From Cyanidium caldarium (Eukaryota > Rhodophyta > Bangiophyceae > Cyanidiales > Cyanidiaceae), in NCBI GenBank assembly GCA_026184775.1, contig JANCYW010000001.1:558001-622000 (forward strand): DNA of 64,000 nt. The letters run 5' to 3'. Position 1 is the stretch's first letter, and every line of letters begins with the position of its first letter. This document shows, piece by piece, positions 57,117 through 64,000 of the stretch. Position numbers and translations under genes: made by a program. The notes under the pieces are model-generated. The model was not told the DNA's origin. It was given only the letters and a program-made list of their open reading frames with translations, and did not search any database.

Positions 57117-59603
57117 TCAGACGGCCCAGACGTACAGGAACCCGGAGCGCGTGCCGCAGTAGATCTCGTTGCGCTCCTCGTTGTAAAACAGCGCGGTGAC
57201 ATCCTCCAGCGCGGCGCGCTCCGTTGCATTGCCCTTGCGTGCCCGCAGACGTGCCAGAATGTGCCCGTCCACGATGGAGGATATGTGAATCGCCCCGATG
57301 TTGTCATCGTAGAGGGCGTCGCGGTCGTCGTCACCCAAACACGGTGCGGCGGACGTCCTCCGCGCAACGTCCGCTACCGGTATTCGCGGCGTCGGTGTCG
57401 CCGCCTCCCCCACAAAACCTCCCTCGTCGGCCTCCAACGGCAGTCGTCGCGCCACGCTGGTCTCCAACGCATCTTCAGTGCCGGAGTCCTCCAGCTGGTC
57501 CACGCTCGCATCCCACTCCAGGCCGGAATCAGAATCCAGCACGGACGGCGGCGACAGCGCCTCTTCTGGCGACTGCAACCAAGCACCACCCGCCGCCTCG
57601 GCACCATCGCCACTTCCTCGCAGAGCCGGTCGACAATACGACACCAGCACATCCTGCGCACTGGTGATGTAGATGTTATTCGCCTGCGGCGTCGAATGCC
57701 ACAGGCGATGATCCTCAAACTCGGACACGATGCGCTCGGCGCCAAAGTCCCACACCTGCACCTCCTGGTTGCGAAACGTCAGAAACAGCTTGTTCTCGTA
57801 CAGAAAGATGAACGCGCTGGGGGTCATGTGCTGCGACGCGGGCACCTCCGTCTCACGCTTGGTCTTGATGTCGATGATCTTCAAGTTCATCTGCTCCTGC
57901 TTCACCAGCAGCTTGTCGTTGAAGTGCTCGATGAATTCCACCTTACGCGAGCGGTTCAGCAGGTGGTGGAACTCGCCCACCACGCGGCCGCTCTCGATGC
58001 ACACCAGCTGCAGCGGCACGTTGGACGCCTCGCGGTGGTGAATGAGCAGCATCATCCCGGGCGATATCTTCACCTCTTCGATGCGGCGGTCGCCGATGCG
58101 GTACAGACGCCGATAGGTGGCGAGATCCCACACGGTGTACGAGCGGTCGCTGGCGCTGAAGGTGAGCACCTTGCCGTTGACGTCGTCAAACTCCACAAAG
58201 CCTGGCCACTTGAGCGAGTCGCTCTCGAAGAGGGCGAACCCGCAGTCGGGTCGGCCGCGACGGATGACATCCAGCGGGGTGCTGCGACAGCGCAACGACG
58301 AGAAGCGGTCCTCTTCGCGCACCGACACCGTGATGAGCGAGTCGTTGAGGCGGTTCAGGAACAGTGAGCGGATGATCTCGTCGGGCGCGACGTTGAGGCA
58401 ACAAAGGCGGCGGCCGGTAGCGCGGCTGAATGCCGAACAGATACCGTTGCTGCCCAGAGTGAATACGATCTCGGCGCTGGCGACGATCTCCACGATCTTC
58501 GCGCGCCGTCGCAAGAACGGCAGCGCAAAGTGCTTGTTGTACGAGTTGGCGTCGTATTCGTGGCAGAGGTGCATGTTGCGGAAGCGCTCGCGCGCGGTGC
58601 CGGCGCGAAGACGGGCGGGCGGCAGGCTGCCGGTCTCCCGTTGTCGGGTCAGCGCCACCAATGCGGCCGTCGCATCGGCGTTGGCGGCTGCTTTCTTGAT
58701 GCTGCTGTTGCTACGGGGTCGCTTGGCTGGCACCGCCGCCCGACCGCCTGGTCGCTGTTGACCGCCCTGCCGCCAGACGCTGCGATTTCGCAACACCTGC
58801 CGGGTGCACAGTCCCGGCTCGGGCACACACTGCGAGTACAGCACGAATCGCGTGCTCCATTCTGCACACCGATCCAGATGCAGCCGACACGGTGTGATAC
58901 CGCGCGTCGCCCACAGCGTGCACGACGGCGACAGCCCAGACGGCGCGGGCGGCAGTGCCGGAGGCAAAGGTGTGCCCGCAAACGTCCGCCGCAGACCCGG
59001 ATGTGGCGACATGGACGCCATCACCCGCACCCGCGAGGCGCTGCCCAGACAGGCGCGCACACCCGTACCGTCCAGTTTGCCGTCCCACAGGCTGCGGCCG
59101 ATGAGGTCGCCGTCGTCGTCATTGTCCTCGGCGGTGCCGCGGCAGCCACAGCAGCCACAACGGCCGGCGGCGTGCGCCGATTCACTGCCCCTGTCCACCG
59201 GATCCGCAAAGCACAGCACCGTGGGGTGCGGCGTGTACTCAATAGACGGCGACAGGAAGGCCACGCTGCGTGGCCGGCCGCGCCCGGTGAGCGGCGTCGG
59301 TGCTGGCGACCGGTTCAGGTGGCGGATACGGTTCTCGAGCGGCGTCTCTGAGCTGCCGTTGCACCGGCGCTTCCCACTCGACATCCCCGAAGAGGCGGAA
59401 GTCTTGTGGTGGATGGCGTCCGCGGCGTCCGGCGACTCTGTGGAAAAGTCCAGCATCCGAGCGCGCGATGCGCGCCGGATGCGAGCGCCGCGTTGGTCCG
59501 GGGTGCCACGTTTGCTCAGGCGCGCCGTGGGGACCGTTCTCAGCGGCTGCGTTGCTACCGAAGGCGTGTCGCGCGCCGCGCCACACCCCTCTGCCGCGTT
59601 CAT
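57117..59603 (-). CDS. conserved WD40-like propeller protein of unknown function
   Basis: An 828-residue protein. The first ~350 residues are Arg/Ser/Pro-rich and disordered, with a CGCCGCRG cysteine cluster. The rest is a propeller-like domain conserved across plants and algae. Marks of that family in order: NSYNKHFALPFLRRRAKIVE, LNRLNDSLITVSV, GFVEFDDVNGKVLTFSASDR, the ISPGMMLLIHH turn, HHLLNRSRKVEFIEHFNDKL, and MTPSAFIFLYENKLFLTFRN. The last part is a normal WD-type blade (NEIYCGTRSGFLYVWAV). No biochemical role is established that I can name. The ATG at 59603 is used; GTG at 59675 opens the frame. It diverges from another WD40 gene. Confidence 0.85.
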   Translation of the reverse strand: MNAAEGCGAARDTPSVATQPLRTVPTARLSKRGTPDQRGARIRRASRARMLDFSTESPDAADAIHHKTSASSGMSSGKRRCNGSSETPLENRIRHLNRSPAPTPLTGRGRPRSVAFLSPSIEYTPHPTVLCFADPVDRGSESAHAAGRCGCCGCRGTAEDNDDDGDLIGRSLWDGKLDGTGVRACLGSASRVRVMASMSPHPGLRRTFAGTPLPPALPPAPSGLSPSCTLWATRGITPCRLHLDRCAEWSTRFVLYSQCVPEPGLCTRQVLRNRSVWRQGGQQRPGGRAAVPAKRPRSNSSIKKAAANADATAALVALTRQRETGSLPPARLRAGTARERFRNMHLCHEYDANSYNKHFALPFLRRRAKIVEIVASAEIVFTLGSNGICSAFSRATGRRLCCLNVAPDEIIRSLFLNRLNDSLITVSVREEDRFSSLRCRSTPLDVIRRGRPDCGFALFESDSLKWPGFVEFDDVNGKVLTFSASDRSYTVWDLATYRRLYRIGDRRIEEVKISPGMMLLIHHREASNVPLQLVCIESGRVVGEFHHLLNRSRKVEFIEHFNDKLLVKQEQMNLKIIDIKTKRETEVPASQHMTPSAFIFLYENKLFLTFRNQEVQVWDFGAERIVSEFEDHRLWHSTPQANNIYITSAQDVLVSYCRPALRGSGDGAEAAGGAWLQSPEEALSPPSVLDSDSGLEWDASVDQLEDSGTEDALETSVARRLPLEADEGGFVGEAATPTPRIPVADVARRTSAAPCLGDDDRDALYDDNIGAIHISSIVDGHILARLRARKGNATERAALEDVTALFYNEERNEIYCGTRSGFLYVWAV

Positions 59604-60281
59604 GGCGACGCAAGGTGCGCTTCCTCCCCGACGACGTCGCCGCAAGTGCCGGGAACGAGACCGCGTATCTTTCACAGAAATCTGGGCAGCGACACCTTGC
59701 TATGAACGCTTTCCGCGTCTCGGCGCCAGACACCCTTAAAGTGGTGCTCACGACACCGCACAATCCACAGCGTCGTGTCCCTTCCCAATCGAGCACGCGC
59801 AGCGGCTAACAATGGCAACCGCCACAAACCGCTCGTCGACGGCTGCGCCAGCGCTGCGATCGGAAAAACGGTGGCCGCGGGATCGATTCCCCGATTCTGA
59901 AACGGTTTGTCGGGAGAACGTCGGCGCCCCTCGATGCGTCGGACGAGCAGGCAGCACATACCGAGTGTGCGACGCTCTGTGGGCTCTATGCGGCAGTGGC
60001 ATGGCACTGAACGCCCTTGTTCCACTTCATACCGCCATCTTCTCATCTTCACTCTTTCTCCAGCATTCTTGTTCACCTGTTCCGTAGCCTCTGCAACGCT
60101 CCTGTCTTTTACTCTACTCCTCGTTGGCAACATATCATCAATTTCCCACTCCTCCATCGGCTCTGTTTTTTTCCCGGTCTTGCTCCGGCATGTCACTCTC
60201 TCCCACCGCCACCCCCGTCTCACGCGAACTGGCCACAGGTTGCGCGTTTTCCAGTTTCGTGGTGGTGCCTTGTCAGCGAGC
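59604..60281. promoter_or_regulatory. bidirectional, AT- and pyrimidine-rich region between two WD40 genes
   Basis: 678 bases between divergent starts. Bases ~60020-60200 are distinctly AT-richer and pyrimidine-rich (TTCTCATCTTCACTCTTTC type), unlike the coding sequence on either side. This argues against extending the downstream gene back to its earlier in-frame ATG at 59934. Confidence 0.45.
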
Positions 60282-63080
60282 ATGGAGGAGCGGCTAGACC
60301 GCGAGAGCAGTGCATCGGCTAGCGGGCAAGCAAGCGCAACTCGAATGGATGCCGTGGAACGGCAGCGACAGAACCCTCGAGGCGACGACAGTCCGACGGA
60401 AGACCACTGGGAGGAGAGGGACTCGCGGGAAGCACCACACCCGCAGCCAGAACGCGAGACCACGAACGCGCCAACGCCGCTCGAGCAAGACGCTCAGCCT
60501 CTCGTGGCACACCCACCGGACACCATGGCCGGCCCAGCGGCTGGTCGTGCTGCGTTGCCGCGGGTCTCCGTCCGCGACGGGCAGCCGGTGCCACTCGATT
60601 TTTCCACCACCGCGGCGAGGACAATCTACCGCGGGCGCTTCGCCAACACACTGCGTACGGCACCGGAGACGCGCCACCGCCCCACGCCGGCGCACGTGCT
60701 GGGTCTGTTGGCCCAGCTGCGCACCGGTCTGCTGGCTTCCGAGGGGCCGTCGATTATCCGGCCGTCGTTGTTGCGCGCTCCGGCCGTGCCGCCGCGACCG
60801 ACGCCACCCCCGACGACCACGACGGGCGCGATGGTGCGTGGCACTCGGCCGCCCCGCACCAACACAGTGGACGCCGGAGCATCCCCGACGGGGATGCGTG
60901 AGGATGCGCCGCAAGCCGCCGCCCCACCGGCGCATCCGCGGCCGTGGACAGCCCTCACGGAGCGACCGGAGGCGCGCCTCGCGGCGGATGGGGCGGTCCC
61001 GGAAGGTATGAATGCCGCAGCCGAACACGACATGTGGCTGGGACCGCAACTGAATGAGATGATGTTGATGCACGCAGGCGAGGCGTTGGATTTGGAGGGC
61101 GCGTCCACCACCGACAGTGACGACGACGACGACGACGACGAAGAGACAGCGGGCCACGATGCTGCCGGCGTTTCCGACGAGGCCCTTTTGGACGCGGCCG
61201 ACTATGGCACCGACGACGTCGATGACGACCCGCTGGACATTTATCCGCAAGATGTGCGCGAGTCCACCCTCGGCATGGACATTCAGGGCGTACCCTGGGG
61301 GCGCATTCCCTTTCATCGCGAGGCGTATCGGGCGCAACGCGTGCGAGAGTACAACAATTACACCAACGTGGCCGATTCGGGCGTCGCCCGCCTGGCCGAC
61401 GCCAGTCGACCGCTGCTGCAGCCGATCAGCGTCGTGGGCGGGCGCGAGGTGGACGACTCGCTGCACGACGCGCAAGGAGCTTGGGACGGGCGATGGCACC
61501 GGAAATGGTGGCGGACGGCACCGACTGGTGCGCTGTCCGCCGATATCCAGCGCGGCAAAGACACCCCGGTGCGTGTCTTGCCCGGTGCGCGCTCGGCACT
61601 GCCGCATGCGCACCGCCAGCGTCCGTACTACTTCATCGAATCCAACACCCGGCGAGTACGCCCTTCCGTCGTACACTTCCAGCTGCGTCACCTGTTGCGC
61701 GCCACCGACGAAGATACCGTGTATCTGGTGCAGAACAATTGTCTGGTGCGGTATCACGCGCCCACCAAGCACCTGCGGTGTCTGCTCAACCTGAGCGGCG
61801 AGACGCTCATCGAAGAGCCGGGCGGCATTTCGGAGCGCGTCTGGACGGTATCCGGCGGCCGCAACGTGGATCGTGCGGGGAGCCGGGAGGCGCGCCGCCA
61901 ACGTCGCTTCCAGCTGCGCTATTTTGGCAACACCGACGGCAGCCACGCTCGTATGACGGGTACCGGGCGGCCGGAGGCATCGCCGTCTGTTCCGGCCCCT
62001 GACCGCGCTTCTCGCGCAACCCGTCGACAAGTGCCGCCGCATCACGGTCACGGTCGCCGCGTGCAGGTGAGCACCATGGCCACCGACGGCTATGTGGCCG
62101 TGGCGGGCGGTTTCTTCGGGGAGATCGTCGGCGTCGACTGTCGCTCGGAGCGCGTCCTGTTCGATGTGCGCGTCACGCCCGATCTGAACAATGCCATCAC
62201 CAACTCCATCGAGCTGTTCGGTGGGCGCGGTGGGTGCGCCACGGGGACATCAGGCCCAGCGCGCTACATGGCCACCGCCAACAACGACTGCCGCGTGCGT
62301 ATCTACGATCTGGAACGGCTGGCGTTGGATGCGGCCACGGTGACCGAGCCGCCGGGAGTATCGTCGACCGTCACCTCGACGCCTTCCCGCTCCGCATCCG
62401 CCCCGGCACCGCTCTCCTCGCTGGTGTTTCCGTGGCCGGTGAATCACACTTCGGTGCGTCCGAGCACAACCTCCTCCTCCTCCTCCTTCTCCTCTCGCAC
62501 CGACGATATCACCGCCAGTACGCTGCTGGCGGTGGCCGGCGACGAGACCGACGTGTTCCTGGTGCCGTGCAACGCGCCGCGCGATATGCAAACGCTGCGC
62601 GGACACCGCGACTACACCTTTGCGACCGCCTGGCATCCCAACGGCCTCTATCTCGCCACCGGCAATCAGGACTGCACCTGTCGGGTGTGGGATGTGCGAC
62701 GACTGGATCGGCCGCTGTTGGCGCGCACCCTGGCCGCTCGCATGGGCGCCGTTCGTAGTGTGCACTTTTCCGGGGATGGACGCTTTTTGTGTGCTGCCGA
62801 GGCGGCCGATTTCGTGCACCTCATCGATACAGTAAGTGCACCCTATGGTGCCGGTGACCATACACGGTGGCCGGGTGACGTCGAGGTGGGTGGTGTGGAT
62901 GGATACGCGCACGAGACGGTGTTGGATGTGTTCGGCGAGGTGGCCGGCGTGAGTTTCACGCCTGGCGACGGAGAGCGACTCTTTGTGGGCGTGACCGATC
63001 GCACGTACGGTTGTCTGCTGCAGTTGCGCCGCAGTCGGTATGCGGGAGGTGCATGGCTGCCGGGTGTTGCGGTTGCGTGA
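60282..63080 (+). CDS. WD40 protein of the plant-conserved 'DIQGIPW' family
   Basis: A 932-residue protein with a disordered first third, a poly-Asp run near residue 282, and a C-terminal WD40 domain. The segment MDIQGVPWGRIPFHREAYR, the following YNNYTNVADSG, the FIESNTRRVRPSVVHFQLRH motif, NAITNSIELF, ATANNDCRVRIYDLE, FPWPVNHTSV and the WD units FATAWHPNGLYLATGNQDCT and CRVWDVRRL match a plant family of unknown role (by memory of Arabidopsis WD40 proteins with the DIQGIPW motif). It ends FVGVTDRTYGCLLQLRRSR. The ATG at 60282 is chosen over 59934 because the upstream sequence looks like promoter. Confidence 0.85.
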   Translation: MEERLDRESSASASGQASATRMDAVERQRQNPRGDDSPTEDHWEERDSREAPHPQPERETTNAPTPLEQDAQPLVAHPPDTMAGPAAGRAALPRVSVRDGQPVPLDFSTTAARTIYRGRFANTLRTAPETRHRPTPAHVLGLLAQLRTGLLASEGPSIIRPSLLRAPAVPPRPTPPPTTTTGAMVRGTRPPRTNTVDAGASPTGMREDAPQAAAPPAHPRPWTALTERPEARLAADGAVPEGMNAAAEHDMWLGPQLNEMMLMHAGEALDLEGASTTDSDDDDDDDEETAGHDAAGVSDEALLDAADYGTDDVDDDPLDIYPQDVRESTLGMDIQGVPWGRIPFHREAYRAQRVREYNNYTNVADSGVARLADASRPLLQPISVVGGREVDDSLHDAQGAWDGRWHRKWWRTAPTGALSADIQRGKDTPVRVLPGARSALPHAHRQRPYYFIESNTRRVRPSVVHFQLRHLLRATDEDTVYLVQNNCLVRYHAPTKHLRCLLNLSGETLIEEPGGISERVWTVSGGRNVDRAGSREARRQRRFQLRYFGNTDGSHARMTGTGRPEASPSVPAPDRASRATRRQVPPHHGHGRRVQVSTMATDGYVAVAGGFFGEIVGVDCRSERVLFDVRVTPDLNNAITNSIELFGGRGGCATGTSGPARYMATANNDCRVRIYDLERLALDAATVTEPPGVSSTVTSTPSRSASAPAPLSSLVFPWPVNHTSVRPSTTSSSSSFSSRTDDITASTLLAVAGDETDVFLVPCNAPRDMQTLRGHRDYTFATAWHPNGLYLATGNQDCTCRVWDVRRLDRPLLARTLAARMGAVRSVHFSGDGRFLCAAEAADFVHLIDTVSAPYGAGDHTRWPGDVEVGGVDGYAHETVLDVFGEVAGVSFTPGDGERLFVGVTDRTYGCLLQLRRSRYAGGAWLPGVAVA
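61117..61143 (+). repeat. (GAC)n run coding poly-Asp
   Basis: Consecutive GAC codons in the acidic region of the WD40 gene. Confidence 0.8.
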
Positions 63081-63168
63081 AGGCAGGGCGGTGGATGGGG
63101 GATGCGCGGTTTACACGGCCCGAGGGGGAGACAGGAGGGGTGTAGGTGTGCGTGTGATCGTGTGCTGG

Positions 63169-64000
63169 TTATCGTTCGGGTGGTGGTGGTGGTGGTGGCG
63201 GCGGCGGCAGTTGCTCGGAGCGGGTGGTGGCGGCGCCGGTCTCGGGCGTCGCCGTGATGGTGCTCTCGGCGGTCGCGCTGGCGGGTCCGCCCGGTTCCGG
63301 CGGTCGCAACGCCTCGGCCGGGTACAGTGCGGGCGGTCGTTCGTGGCCGATCGCTGCAGATGGTGCAGGCGATGAGAAGGTGCCGGTGCGGGCGCGAACC
63401 ATCTCGCTGCGCTCGTGGCCGCCGCCACTGTGACCACCACCACCACCACCACCACCAGTACGCCTTCGCGGCGCGCGACCACGATACCCCCGCAGCGCGC
63501 CCTCGGCTCCGGGTGGTGCTGCCGCCGCGGGCCATCCCATGCTCGGCGGGGGCGGCAGTGGCGGTGCCATCAGCGACGCTTGCGGCAGTGGCGGCGGCAC
63601 TGGAAAGTAGGGCGTAGCGGTCGCTGCCGCCGCCTCCATCCCTAAACTACCTGCTGTTGCCGCCGCCGCCGCCGTCGATGGCCCTGGCGGCGGTGGCGGT
63701 GGCTCACCGTCCAATGTCATCACGCAACGACACACCGTGCAGAAGATGCGCGACGCCGGCCCCGCCTGATACGCCAGACACGTGCCGCATCCGGCACAGG
63801 CGACATGCTCGGGCGCCGGTGCGTCGATCGGCGCCGCGCACTGTTCGCAGGTCGCTTGCCGCGTGCCCACCGGGAACGTCTGCACCACGCCGCACTGCGC
63901 GCACTCGGCCATGCCGCCGGTTTCCATGACGCTCACCGCCGGTCGCAGGTTGATGACGCATTGACAGCGCGGACACATGATCCACGCGCATCCTAACTGG
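63169..64000 (-). CDS. LSD1-type zinc-finger protein, 5' end beyond the window
   Basis: At least 277 residues; the frame is open to the right edge with no stop, and the sequence before the ATG at 63978 (..GCAWIMCPRCQC) looks like the end of another finger, so the gene likely continues outside. Fingers visible: CPRCQCVIN (end of the first), ECAQCGVVQTFPVGTRQATCEQC, and ACAGCGTCLAYQAGPASRIFCTVCRCV, the C-x2-C-x(n)-C-x2-C pattern of LSD1/LOL plant regulators of cell death and growth. After the fingers, the protein is Pro/Gly/Ala-rich, with poly-Pro runs and a Gly-rich stretch, ending in ten Pro codons from a GGT-repeat on the plus strand. Role in algae unknown. Confidence 0.8.
   Translation of the reverse strand, partial: QLGCAWIMCPRCQCVINLRPAVSVMETGGMAECAQCGVVQTFPVGTRQATCEQCAAPIDAPAPEHVACAGCGTCLAYQAGPASRIFCTVCRCVMTLDGEPPPPPPGPSTAAAAATAGSLGMEAAAATATPYFPVPPPLPQASLMAPPLPPPPSMGWPAAAAPPGAEGALRGYRGRAPRRRTGGGGGGGGHSGGGHERSEMVRARTGTFSSPAPSAAIGHERPPALYPAEALRPPEPGGPASATAESTITATPETGAATTRSEQLPPPPPPPPPPER
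63179..63205. repeat. (GGT/GGC)n run coding terminal poly-Pro of the LSD1-type protein
   Basis: GGT and GGC units on the plus strand read as CCN codons on the minus strand at the end of the gene. Confidence 0.8.

Noticed and set aside
59907-60281. N-terminal extension of the WD40 protein with apparent hydrophobic segment
   Set aside because: The DNA here is AT- and pyrimidine-rich like a promoter, the first codon is TTG, and a membrane anchor would be odd for this soluble WD40 family.
60294-62051. 585-codon open frame antisense to the WD40 gene
   Set aside because: In this GC-rich codon usage, stop codons are rare in antisense frames. The product is Arg/His/Val-rich without family resemblance, while the plus frame encodes a recognisable protein.
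1-64000. Mobile elements, viral remnants, CRISPR arrays, rRNA
   Set aside because: No transposase, integrase, reverse transcriptase or capsid-like frame, no long terminal or inverted repeats, no spaced direct repeats and no rRNA-like sequence were found by reading.
1-64000. Bacterial or operon-like interpretation of the dense, intronless genes
   Set aside because: Gene content (ENTH, ESCRT-III, UTP14, SKI3, RCC2, cytosolic S23/S29) is strictly eukaryotic, and spacers lack Shine-Dalgarno-led overlaps.

Overview
The window reads as a compact, GC-rich nuclear segment of a unicellular eukaryote, most likely a red alga of the cyanidiophyte type (inference). It holds 36 protein genes. All but the two cut by the window edges run as single uninterrupted reading frames, and I see no spliceosomal introns. 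The gene set is plainly eukaryotic: cytosolic ribosomal proteins S29 and S23, ABCE1, epsin, ESCRT-III, Sec1, exosome, UTP14, SKI3, MUS81 and COQ3. Several members point to a photosynthetic lineage: a class I aldolase and an aminopeptidase P with N-termini carrying an early phenylalanine (MPMTAFVV..., MAFAAS...), as in red-algal and glaucophyte plastid transit peptides; a cyclophilin with a thylakoid-lumen-type signal; a PPR protein; an LSD1-type zinc-finger protein; and two WD40 proteins of families well conserved in plants.

Layout. 1-17 kb: C-terminus of a Sec1/Munc18 protein; a large secreted Thr/Pro-rich protein with an EGF-like motif; RPS29; an unknown protein; a MRS2-type Mg2+ channel diverging from a PP2-A10-like protein; HPPD; a type II membrane putative glycosyltransferase; and an aminopeptidase P fused to a lumenal-type cyclophilin. 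17-28 kb: two divergent paralogous four-helix membrane proteins, RPS23, epsin, ABCE1, a GT23-like fucosyltransferase, organellar L24, RCC2 and a CYTH triphosphatase. 28-45 kb: a disordered coiled-coil protein, catalase and plastid aldolase head to head, a PPR protein, a GT90/CAP10-like protein, a coiled-coil protein, VPS32/CHMP4, MUS81 and a small membrane protein. 45-64 kb: an Ntn-type asparaginase, COQ3, then RRP40-UTP14-SKI3 in a row on the minus strand (exosome and ribosome assembly), a basic nuclear-looking protein, two conserved WD40-like proteins head to head, and an LSD1-type protein running off the right edge.

The most unusual object is the single reading frame at 13478-16435. It joins a complete plastid-type Xaa-Pro aminopeptidase to a membrane or lumen-export segment and a cyclophilin domain. 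The linker has no ATG, so the natural reading is a polyprotein destined for two plastid compartments. Other points of note are a matching CGTCACG inverted repeat about 140-155 bp upstream of RPS29 and of catalase, the RRP40-UTP14-SKI3 cluster, and the divergent four-helix pair.

No transposons, retroelements, CRISPR arrays, rRNA or convincing tRNA genes were seen. Start codons were set at ATG by family length and local context; several have in-frame alternatives, noted per gene.
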